A stretch of DNA of 64,000 nt from Paludibacterium yongneupense DSM 18731 (GTDB lineage: Bacteria; Pseudomonadota; Gammaproteobacteria; Burkholderiales; Chromobacteriaceae), in contig NZ_KE383963.1 in the NCBI RefSeq assembly GCF_000422925.1, positions 6,040-70,039 on the forward strand, given 5' to 3'. How positions within the stretch are numbered: position 1 is the stretch's first letter; each line of letters begins with the position of its first letter. Below, in pieces: positions 57,032-64,000 of the stretch. The notes under the pieces were generated by a model. The model did not search any database. It was not told the DNA's origin and saw only the letters and a list, made by a program, of their open reading frames with translations. The position numbers were made by a program, and so were the translations under genes.

Positions 57032-59455
57032 TCAGCCCGGCGGCGGCAAATCCGCAGCCCGCCCCGTAGCGGCGCCGGGCCGCTCGCTGCCTTGCTCCCG
57101 TGCCGCCGCGGCAGCGGGGTCCAGGGCATTGGCCGCGTCCGCACCGGCGGGGCGCATCCGCTTCGAACGCTCGATGCGGCACGGGGCGTGCCGCAAGCTG
57201 TTCGATCCGCTGATGGCGTCGAAACGCTCGCCGTCGAACAGGCGGTTGCTGTCGCCGGCATGATCGGCGTACTGCCACCAACCGTACTGTGCGCATACCA
57301 CCTCGGCGGCGAGATGCGCATCCAGGCGCGCTCGCGCCGGGACACGCGCCTGCGGGGTCACCAGATCGACCCAGTCGCCGGCCGCGATGCCGGCCGCCGC
57401 CGCGGTGTCGGGATGGATCTCCAGCAGGGGGTCCGGCATCGAGCGCCGCAAGGACGGCAGCTGCCGGTGCTGGCTATGACAGAACTGCGGCCACTTGGCC
57501 GTGGTGAGAAGCAGCGGAAACTCCGCGCTCGCCTGCCGCTGCGGCGGCTGGTAGAGCGGCAGCGGCGGCAGGCCGCGGGCGGCCAGCGCCGCGTCGAAAA
57601 AATGCAGGCGGCCGTCGCCCGTCGCAAAGCCGGACTGCCGGTACTTGCGGTAGCGCGTGACGAGCGCCAGGCGCATGCCTTGCGGCGCCGCGCGCAAGGT
57701 CTTCGCATCGACGCCGCTGGGGGCCAGTATGTGATCGAGCGCCAGCTCGGGGTCCAGACCGAAAAAAGCATCGCCCAGGCCCAGTCGGCGCGCAAGCTCG
57801 AACACGATCCAGCGGTCGGAGCGGCTTTCGCCCTGCGCCGGTGCCAGTGCGGGCCGCAACTGCAGGTGCGCCTCGGCGGCGGCGCCGACCATGAAGCCGC
57901 CTTGCAGGCCCTCGCGTTCCCAGGCGGAACCGACCGGCAGCAGCAGATCGGCCATGCGCGCGCTCGGGGTTTCGAATTGCTCGGCGACGGCAAAAAAATC
58001 GAGCGCGCGCAAAGCGTCGTCGTTCAGCCGGGTCGCCGGTTTGCTCTGCATGAAGTTGCCGCCGAAGGCGACCAGACAGGAAACCGGGTAGGGCTGCCGC
58101 TCGACGACGGCGCGGAACAGATCGCGCGTCGTGATCCAGCCGCGCGCGGGCGGACCGAGCGGGCGCTCGGCCAGGCCCAGGGTCTCGCTGCGGGTGGCGG
58201 GCGTGACGAATTCGGCGCCGGAGATATCGGCCAGTGCCGGGCGCTCGAACCAGACATTGCCGCCTTTGGCGTCCAGCGAGCCGCTCAACGCGTACCAGGC
58301 GCGCAGGGCGCGGCCGGTATGGCTGGCGTTATCGTGCTGCGCGGTTCCGGTCCAGGTAAACCAGGACAAGGGGCCTTGCGTCGCGATCAGCCGTGCCGCG
58401 CTCTCCAGCGCATCCGGGGGGATGCCGCAGACCGCCTCGACCCGTTGCGGCGTCCACTCTGCCGCCAGCGTCGCGAGCCGGTGCAGTACCGGCTCGCATT
58501 CGACCGGGCCGGCGAGGGTCGCGATCGTGAAACGTCCGGACAAGGCCAGCCGCAGGCCGGGTGCGGCGTTCGAAGCGCGCGCGGCCAGCACGTGCACCGT
58601 GCCAAGCGTCTGATCCCAGGCCAGCGGGCGGCTGCGATCGCCGCCGGCGACCAGATCGGCCTCGGTCAGCAGGCTGTCGCTGCCGACACGCAGCAGGCAA
58701 GGCGCATCGCTCCACTGCGCGACGAATTCGCGATCGAAATTTTGCCCCTGCAAGCGGTGATGGATCAGGCCGAGCGCCAGCGCGCCGTCGCTGCCGGGGC
58801 GGGGCCGCAGCCAGACATCGGCCGAGGCCGCCAATCCGCTGCGCCGCGGATCGATGACGATCAGGCGGGCGCCGCGCTGTTTCGCCGCCTTGATCGCGCT
58901 CGCTTGCGCGAGCCACGATACGCCCGGATTGAAACCCCACAGCACGATGCAGCCCGTGTGTTCGTAGTCGGGCATGCCGATGCCGGCGCCGAAGTCGGCG
59001 ACAGGGGCGAAATCCTTGTGCCAGTTGCAATTCTCGGTGGCGAATACCATGTTCGGGCTGCCCTGGGCGCGGGCGAGACGGTGTATCCAGCCGAAACTGT
59101 CGGCGAGCGCCGTGCCGCTGGGGGTGGCGACCGCCCAGGCGACGCCGCGCGGCCCGTGCCGTTCGGCGGCGGAGGCGATTTTCGACGCCAGCAGATCGAG
59201 CGCCTCATCCCAGCCCAGCCGCTCCCAGCCGGGGTCGGGGTCGCCTTTGGGGCGGGTGCGGCGCTGCGGAAACAGCAGCCGCTGAGGGTGGTAGACCTGC
59301 TCGGGCGCGCTACGCGCCTTCAGACACAGGGCCTGCCCGGTCGGGTGTGCGCGGTCGGGGTCGACGCGCGTCATCCTGCCGTCGACGAGCGTCGCCACGC
59401 AGCCGCAGCGAGAGATGCACAAGGCGCAGTAGCCGTGACGTTTTTCTATATTCAT
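57032..59455 (-). CDS. Molybdopterin-dependent oxidoreductase, function unassigned
   Basis: 807-residue catalytic subunit of the DMSO reductase superfamily. A [4Fe-4S] site is formed by Cys10, Cys13, Cys17 and Cys44; Cys143 in ENCNWHKD is the likely Mo or W ligand. The C-terminal MGD-binding domain is present (about 680-770). No Tat or Sec signal, so probably cytoplasmic. No electron-transfer or membrane subunits adjoin it. It resembles uncharacterised thiosulfate-reductase-like and acetylene-hydratase-like proteins; the substrate is unknown. ATG at 59455 chosen because the Fe-S motif follows at once. The tail after about 770 is Ala/Arg-rich. Confidence 0.88.
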   Translation of the reverse strand: MNIEKRHGYCALCISRCGCVATLVDGRMTRVDPDRAHPTGQALCLKARSAPEQVYHPQRLLFPQRRTRPKGDPDPGWERLGWDEALDLLASKIASAAERHGPRGVAWAVATPSGTALADSFGWIHRLARAQGSPNMVFATENCNWHKDFAPVADFGAGIGMPDYEHTGCIVLWGFNPGVSWLAQASAIKAAKQRGARLIVIDPRRSGLAASADVWLRPRPGSDGALALGLIHHRLQGQNFDREFVAQWSDAPCLLRVGSDSLLTEADLVAGGDRSRPLAWDQTLGTVHVLAARASNAAPGLRLALSGRFTIATLAGPVECEPVLHRLATLAAEWTPQRVEAVCGIPPDALESAARLIATQGPLSWFTWTGTAQHDNASHTGRALRAWYALSGSLDAKGGNVWFERPALADISGAEFVTPATRSETLGLAERPLGPPARGWITTRDLFRAVVERQPYPVSCLVAFGGNFMQSKPATRLNDDALRALDFFAVAEQFETPSARMADLLLPVGSAWEREGLQGGFMVGAAAEAHLQLRPALAPAQGESRSDRWIVFELARRLGLGDAFFGLDPELALDHILAPSGVDAKTLRAAPQGMRLALVTRYRKYRQSGFATGDGRLHFFDAALAARGLPPLPLYQPPQRQASAEFPLLLTTAKWPQFCHSQHRQLPSLRRSMPDPLLEIHPDTAAAAGIAAGDWVDLVTPQARVPARARLDAHLAAEVVCAQYGWWQYADHAGDSNRLFDGERFDAISGSNSLRHAPCRIERSKRMRPAGADAANALDPAAAAAREQGSERPGAATGRAADLPPPG

Positions 59456-59522
59456 GATACATCTTTTGGCGTGAAAGCCGACCGCGCAGGCCGACCGGGG
59501 TGTCACTCAATACGGAACGAAA

Positions 59523-60158
59523 TCAGAACTGCCAGCGCAGCCAGGTGAACAGGACATTGCCGTTATTCTTGCCGGTACCCGGCATATACGTCGACTGCAG
59601 CGCAACGCCGCCCTTCTCGATCGAGAAAAGCGGCAGCACCAGAGGAATCGGCACATAGCTGTAGTCCTGGCGCATGGTCACGCCTACGGTGTAGCCGAGG
59701 CCCAGGCGCCAGTCGCCGCCCGGATACCACATTTTCTGATAACCGTAGCCGGCGATCGGCTCGACATCATGGTGCGAATCCATGAAGGCCATCGCATACA
59801 GGCCATGCCAGTTGCCATCGCTGTCGAAGCGGTACTTGCCCACGCCCAGCCCGAACGGGTTCTCGTTATAGCGGGCGATATTCTCGCTCGAATACATGCG
59901 CCGGTTGTGCCATGTATGCAGAGGAATATAGAGCTCGTACTTGTCCGAGTGCCAGGTATCGAGCATCGCGGTTTCCAGCGAGGACAGCACCCTGCCGGCG
60001 GGAGCCAGTACGGCGGTGGTCGCCCTGTCGAGAAGGGAAGCATCGACGCCTGGCGCGGCGGTGGCGGCGGCGGGCGCAGGGCTTGCCGCATCATCCGCCA
60101 GGGCGTGGCCCGACAAGGCGCCAAGGGCGAGACTGAGTAACAGGGTGTTCTTTGACAT
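59523..60158 (-). CDS. pagP: Lipid A palmitoyltransferase PagP
   Basis: 211-residue outer membrane enzyme that adds palmitate to lipid A. Signal peptide (about 1-21), an Ala/Pro linker, then the barrel with catalytic His84 (PLHTWHNR) and the Asp127/Ser128 pair in FMDSHHD, and the aromatic C-terminus WLRWQF. Longer N-terminal linker than E. coli PagP. Start at the ATG at 60158, which begins the signal peptide. Confidence 0.92.
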   Translation of the reverse strand: MSKNTLLLSLALGALSGHALADDAASPAPAAATAAPGVDASLLDRATTAVLAPAGRVLSSLETAMLDTWHSDKYELYIPLHTWHNRRMYSSENIARYNENPFGLGVGKYRFDSDGNWHGLYAMAFMDSHHDVEPIAGYGYQKMWYPGGDWRLGLGYTVGVTMRQDYSYVPIPLVLPLFSIEKGGVALQSTYMPGTGKNNGNVLFTWLRWQF

Positions 60159-60465
60159 TTCTTCATCTTTCAGCTGCCGGCTTTTCGTACTCCGCCTGAG
60201 CGTGGTCAACCCGAGCCGGTTTGATAAAACATCGCCGCCATGCACCGTCCAGGCAGGCGCCATCCCGTACAGTGCGTGCTGCGATGCCGTGTGCCAGGCC
60301 CGAATCGGCCTGGCGCCCTTCTGCCGACCCGCCGCAGCTGGTCTTCGGGGCAGGTGCGCATCATGCGGCAATAAGGCAGTCTTGCGGGTGTCGGCGACAA
60401 CAGTCCGGGCCGCGCGAAACCGCAGGGCGCCGATCTCGAGTCGACCGTGTGCCGGTCAGCCGTGG
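60159..60465. other. 307-base gap between pagP and the LysE gene
   Basis: GC-rich in the right half. The pagP promoter should lie near 60170-60240 on the minus strand, but I see no confident -35/-10 pair. Open frames here are short and Arg-rich and look like noise. No hairpin with a T-run was seen. Confidence 0.5.
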
Positions 60466-61095
60466 CTAGCGTGCGATGATCAGACGCAGGCCGAGTCCGA
60501 CGAAAATGCTGCCGGCGATGCGGTCCAGCCACAGACCTGCGCGCGGGCGCCGCTGCAGAGCGCGGCCGACCGCGCCCGAGAAATAGCCGAGCAGGCCGAA
60601 CAACACGGCTGCCTGCGCGGTGAAGGTCAGCCCGAGCAGGGCCGTCTGCATGCCGATCGCGCCATGTGCGGCGACCACGAATTGCGGCAGAAAGGCCAGG
60701 AAGAATAATACCACTTTTGGATTAATTGCGTTTGCAAACAGGCCCTTGCAAAACAGCCGCCGCAACGGCTCCGCCTGCCCGCTGCCATTGCCGGCGCGCG
60801 CGCCGCCATGGCTTCTGAGCGCCTGCAGACCCAGCCAGAGCAGATAGAGGCCGCCCCCGACCTTGAGCGCGGAAAACGCCAGCGGTGAGGCGGCGATCAG
60901 CGCACTGATGCCGACGGTGGCCAGAATCGTATGGCTGATGCAACCCAGCGCACAACCGAGTCCGAAAACCATGCCCTGCCGGCGCCCGCGAGACATGCCT
61001 ACGCCAAGCACCATCAGGTTGTCGGGCCCCGGGGACAGGGTAATCAATACGGCAGCGGCGAGAAATCCGAGAAACTGGTCCGGGCTGAGCGGCAT
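60466..61095 (-). CDS. LysE/RhtB family exporter
   Basis: 209 residues, six membrane helices. Family signature near the N-terminus TLSPGPDNLMVLGVGMSRGRRQG and later NPKVVLFFLAFLPQFV. Exports amino acids or derivatives such as threonine or homoserine; substrate unknown. It ends the minus-strand block that starts with PagP's neighbour and is divergent from the candidate RNA. Confidence 0.93.
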   Translation of the reverse strand: MPLSPDQFLGFLAAAVLITLSPGPDNLMVLGVGMSRGRRQGMVFGLGCALGCISHTILATVGISALIAASPLAFSALKVGGGLYLLWLGLQALRSHGGARAGNGSGQAEPLRRLFCKGLFANAINPKVVLFFLAFLPQFVVAAHGAIGMQTALLGLTFTAQAAVLFGLLGYFSGAVGRALQRRPRAGLWLDRIAGSIFVGLGLRLIIAR

Positions 61096-61230
61096 GGGAG
61101 GCTTTCAGGGAAAAGTCATGTCCAGATACTAGCATTGCCGCGCCCGGGCAGGGCACCCGGCCGGCCTGCGCTTCACGATTGTTAATGTTTGCGGTCGCCG
61201 CGGACACGGAATGGCAATACCCGGCGTCTA

Positions 61231-61338
61231 TTCTGAAACCGTCGCAGGGAAGCGAGTCCCGGCGGCAGCTCCAACGTGATGAACTTTTCAGTACCCCCGT
61301 TCTTTTACTGAAGACCGCGCAAGCGGTCTTTTTTTTTA
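61231..61338 (+). ncRNA. Candidate structured RNA with alternative pairings and terminator
   Basis: No gene ends at the strong terminator 61311-61337. Upstream, nested pairs can form: CTGAAA (61233) with TTTCAG (61286), CCGTC (61239) with GGCGG (61261), and GGGA (61247) with TCCC (61257). TTCAGTA (61287-61293) is also perfectly complementary to TACTGAA (61306-61312), which would compete both with the closing stem and with the base of the terminator. That arrangement suits a riboswitch or a small regulatory RNA. I cannot match it to a named family. The next plus-strand gene starts 216 bases after the terminator. Confidence 0.35.
61311..61337 (+). terminator. Intrinsic terminator, no gene before it
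   Basis: AAGACCGC (61311-61318), tetraloop GCAA, GCGGTCTT (61323-61330), then T to 61337 (nine T in a row from 61329). Perfect eight-pair stem oriented for the plus strand. Confidence 0.9.
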
Positions 61339-61450
61339 GGCAGGCAAGTCATCAGGCAGGCAAAGGGTACGAATGAGGCAACTTGCATCCGCCCCTATGC
61401 GCTAAAATGACGACAAGAGCACTGCGCAAGCGAGCACGCTCCCCCTCCGC

Positions 61451-61469
61451 TTCCGGGACCGTCCCGGAA
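61451..61469. promoter_or_regulatory. 19-base GC-rich palindrome upstream of small gene
   Basis: TTCCGGGAC-C-GTCCCGGAA is a perfect palindrome with one central base, about 85 bases before the small gene at 61554 and 43 bases after a TAAAAT (61403-61408) that could be its -10. It may be an operator or a leader hairpin. Confidence 0.4.
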
Positions 61470-61553
61470 CAGCCTGATTTCCCCTTCCATCCTGGCATGT
61501 GAACTCGACGGACCGGTGTCGCGCTTGCTTCGGCCCAGTCAAAGGATATGACA

Positions 61554-61754
61554 ATGTTTTTCAAGGTAAGGGTCGTTTCCGCCAGCTCCGGCGGTGATAC
61601 CAAAGGACCGCTGCACAGCTCGCAGGATACCGCGCGTCAAGCCGCCCGCATGATGCTGGCCATCCATCCGGGCAAAGTCATCGTCGAAATCCTGAAATTC
61701 GACGGCAAGGAAGACCACCATGGCGTGGTGGTCGAAAAACTGGAACGTCCGTAA
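61554..61754 (+). CDS. Small conserved-looking hypothetical protein
   Basis: 66 residues, soluble, mixed charge: MFFKVRVVSASSGGDTKGPL at the start, then a helix SQDTARQAARMMLAIHP and strands KVIVEILKFDG and HHGVVVEKLERP. No domain recognised. ATG at 61554 preferred because AAAGG lies 8 bases upstream; ATG at 61548 is only 2 bases from it. Codon use and GC match neighbours, and the alternating strand-helix-strand pattern makes it a credible gene. Confidence 0.65.
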   Translation: MFFKVRVVSASSGGDTKGPLHSSQDTARQAARMMLAIHPGKVIVEILKFDGKEDHHGVVVEKLERP

Positions 61755-62188
61755 GCCGCAAAAGCGCGAGTCAGGCTTGCAGGCCCGCACTGCATGGCCC
61801 GAGAGCGAACACACCTTCGGTCGCTGCATCCAGCCGGACGCGATGCCGGCCGCACCCGGCCCGCCTCGCGCTCCCCTCCTGCCGACTCCATCCTCCGCCC
61901 TGCATGGCATCGCGGCAGCGGCGGGCTGGCGGCCATCCCGCATCGTCCAAACCGGCCCGCGACGGCGCGCGCCGAAGCGAGAACGCACCCCTCGGCGCAC
62001 CCGGCTGGCAACGTCATGATTTATCGAGAATGGCATTGACTCGCATTTCTAAAGATGTGGAAATCGATTATTAATTCATGAGCCGGATAACGGATTTATT
62101 TACCGATATTTACATCGGAGCCCGATTATGAAAAATAATGTATATTAACTATTAATACTTATTTTTACATAGTCAGAGGAGCCGCACC
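61755..62188. other. 434-base gap before chemoreceptor gene
   Basis: The left part (to about 62030) is GC-rich with overlapping Arg- and Pro-rich frames in several registers, none credible. The right part (62040-62170) turns sharply AT-rich with ATTAACTATTAATAC, which should contain the chemoreceptor promoter. No hairpin with a T-run was seen. Confidence 0.5.
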
Positions 62189-63802
62189 GTGCGAGTCAAA
62201 ATCAGGCTGTTGATAATTACCCTGATCAGCTGCCTTGGGGCGGCCTTACTGGCGGCCGTGGCCCTGTATTCGCTTGATAGCGCATTACAGCAAGAAAAAC
62301 ACAAACAGATCATCAACTCGCTGCAGCAATCGGAAGCACTGCTCACCTATTACAACGGCCTCGAACAAAGCGGAAAACTCACCCGCGCCGAGGCACAGCA
62401 TCAAGCCGCGCGCAGCCTGGATGCGATGCGGCATGAGGGTAGTTATTACTTCGTACGCGATTCAAACTCGGTCTTGCTTGTCCACCTCGACCAGAAACGG
62501 GTAGGCAAGGTGGATGACGGCGGCAAAACGCCGGACGGACGCATGACCGCGGTCGAAGCCTATGCGCAGGCACTGCAAAGCAGCCGCTACGCCTTCGCCG
62601 GCGCCATGGCCAACCATCCCGGCAGCAGCGTCAAAGTGCCCAAGCTCAACGGCGTCTACCGCTACGCGCCGTGGGGCTGGGTGGTGGGTACGGGCGTCTT
62701 CCTCGACGATGCCAGCGCCACCTTCTGGCAAGACGCGGCGCTGCTGCTCGCCGTCGGTGTGGCGGTGCTGCTCGTGGTGTTCATCCTGTCCGGCGTGATG
62801 TCGCGCCAGATCATCGGCGCGCTCGGCGGCGAACCGGACTATGCGGCGGCGGCGATGTCGCGCATCGCCGATGGCGACCTGTCGCAGCGCATCGAGTATT
62901 CCGGTTCGGAAAAAAGCCTGTTGGGGGCGATGAGTCATATGCAACAAGGCTTGCGTCAACTGATCGAGAAGATCAATCACTCCTCGCAAGGACTGAAACA
63001 CTCGGCGCAAGACCTCGGCCAGCAAATGCAGCAACTGGGTACGGTCTCGGCCACCGCCAGCGAATCGACCGCCTCGGCCGCGGCTTCGATCGAACAACTG
63101 TCGGTCAGCATCGATCAGGTGCGCGACGTGGCCCAGCACAACGAAAGCTCCTCGCACAGCATGAATGACGAAGCGGCGCAGGGCGTGCACGACGCCCGAC
63201 TCGCCGCGCAAGGCATACAGGCCATCGCCGGCCAGGTGCACGAAGCCAGCGCCATGGTGCAGTCGCTGACCGAAAGCACGCGCGACATCAGCGGCATCGC
63301 CGCCACCATCCGCGATATCGCCGACCAGACCAACCTGCTCGCGCTCAATGCCGCCATCGAAGCCGCCCGCGCGGGCGAAACCGGACGCGGCTTCGCCGTG
63401 GTGGCGGACGAGGTGCGCAAGCTGGCCGAGCGCACCGCCAGCGCGACCAGCGAAATCACCACCATCATCGGCAGCGTGGTGAGCGAAACCGAAGGCACCT
63501 CGGGCAAGATGGAAGCCATCGGCCCCGGCGTCACCACCGGCGTGGAACAGGTCAGGCAGGCCGAAGCCGCCCTCAGCTCCATCCAGCAGTCGATACAGCA
63601 GAATATGACCCGCAGCGCCTCGGTAGCGCACACCATGAACGAACAGAGCGCCGCCGGGCTCACCATCGCCCGCAGCGTCGAGCAGGTGGCCAACGTGGTC
63701 GAAGAGACGCAGCGTTCGGTGGAACTGGCGGAAGGCATCGCCCGCGAGATCGACAGCACCTCGGCCGAGCTGTATTCCTCGGTCAGCCGTTTCCGCCTGT
63801 AA
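62189..63802 (+). CDS. Methyl-accepting chemotaxis protein with Cache sensor
   Basis: 537 residues: membrane helix (about 7-28), single Cache-type periplasmic sensor (about 33-185, with [15 protein letters not shown] and [12 protein letters not shown]), second helix (about 190-210), HAMP, and a signalling domain with [20 protein letters not shown] followed by [18 protein letters not shown]. Cache sensors of this type often bind small carboxylates; ligand unknown. GTG start after AGAGGAG. Confidence 0.95.
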   Translation: MRVKIRLLIITLISCLGAALLAAVALYSLDSALQQEKHKQIINSLQQSEALLTYYNGLEQSGKLTRAEAQHQAARSLDAMRHEGSYYFVRDSNSVLLVHLDQKRVGKVDDGGKTPDGRMTAVEAYAQALQSSRYAFAGAMANHPGSSVKVPKLNGVYRYAPWGWVVGTGVFLDDASATFWQDAALLLAVGVAVLLVVFILSGVMSRQIIGALGGEPDYAAAAMSRIADGDLSQRIEYSGSEKSLLGAMSHMQQGLRQLIEKINHSSQGLKHSAQDLGQQMQQLGTVSATASESTASAAASIEQLSVSIDQVRDVAQHNESSSHSMNDEAAQGVHDARLAAQGIQAIAGQVHEASAMVQSLTESTRDISGIAATIRDIADQTNLLALNAAIEAARAGETGRGFAVVADEVRKLAERTASATSEITTIIGSVVSETEGTSGKMEAIGPGVTTGVEQVRQAEAALSSIQQSIQQNMTRSASVAHTMNEQSAAGLTIARSVEQVANVVEETQRSVELAEGIAREIDSTSAELYSSVSRFRL

Positions 63803-63844
63803 GGCGGGCATCCTCGGCCGGTCGGCCGACGGCCGCGCCAGCCC

Positions 63845-64000
63845 TCAACGGCGCGCGAGCCGCCGCGCGGTCACGACGGCGGCCAGCGCCGGCACGGCGA
63901 ACACGATCAGCAGGATGGGAAACTCATCGCGCACGCCGTAGCCGGCACGGCTCACCCCGACCCACATATTGGCCATGGCCGGCAGCAGCCAGGCCGGGAT
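63845..64000 (-). CDS. C-terminal part of a membrane protein, cut by window edge
   Basis: Read on the minus strand from 64000 to a TGA at 63845-63847, 51 codons remain: a hydrophobic helix WLLPAMANMWVGV, a polar loop SRAGYGVRDEFP, a second helix ILLIVFAVPALAAVVTA and a basic end RRLARR. Positive residues follow the last helix, suggesting a cytoplasmic C-terminus. Family not recognised. The start lies beyond the window. Convergent with the chemoreceptor gene. Confidence 0.65.
   Translation of the reverse strand: MPAWLLPAMANMWVGVSRAGYGVRDEFPILLIVFAVPALAAVVTARRLARR

Overview
This window is high-GC chromosomal DNA from a betaproteobacterium, most likely Neisseriales close to Chromobacteriaceae. 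The evidence is the order ilvI-ilvH-ilvC-psd-pssA-leuA, the order hisG-D-B-H-A-F-I-E-HIT-tatABC, a LeuA that reads like the Neisseria protein, and BaeSR and Kup of proteobacterial type. This placement is inference; no 16S gene is present. I saw no tRNA, rRNA, CRISPR array or insertion sequence.

Layout. Bases 1-4.7 kb hold the 3' part of an AIDA-type autotransporter adhesin with a long repeat passenger. Bases 4.7-25.3 kb are mostly core genes: an Lrp regulator, phoBR behind a likely Pho box, tal, a hemerythrin protein, BaeSR, a GNAT-AmpD fusion protein, kup, proS, a lytic transglycosylase, a MarR regulator divergent from guaD, then ilvIHC, psd and pssA. Bases 25.3-29 kb hold a 16-copy hexanucleotide repeat, leuA carrying an N-terminal HTH domain in the same frame, and bioD. 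Bases 29-39.3 kb hold xpt, a SCO protein, a PilZ protein, the his operon and tatABC, ending in a 34-bp repeat shared by two convergent genes.

Bases 39.9-51.1 kb form a compact Lap-type c-di-GMP-controlled adhesion locus. It has a type I secretion ABC transporter, membrane fusion protein and TolC-like outer membrane protein; a VCBS-repeat adhesin with an N-terminal retention module; the periplasmic protease LapG; and the degenerate GGDEF/EAL receptor LapD. A LuxR-type regulator with a pseudo-receiver lies directly upstream of the adhesin, and an inverted repeat sits between the two. This is the most system-like part of the window. Its unusual features are the adhesin's small size, its lack of RTX repeats, and the absence of the usual di-alanine LapG cleavage site.

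Bases 51.1-64 kb hold two chemoreceptors, a TatD hydrolase, a sugar porter with a Gfo/Idh oxidoreductase, a LOG protein, a stand-alone molybdopterin oxidoreductase, PagP, a LysE exporter, a candidate structured RNA ending in a strong terminator, a small protein, and the 3' end of a membrane protein cut by the window edge. Two non-coding stretches (about 5.29-5.49 kb and 61.23-61.34 kb) end in intrinsic terminators although no recognisable gene ends there.
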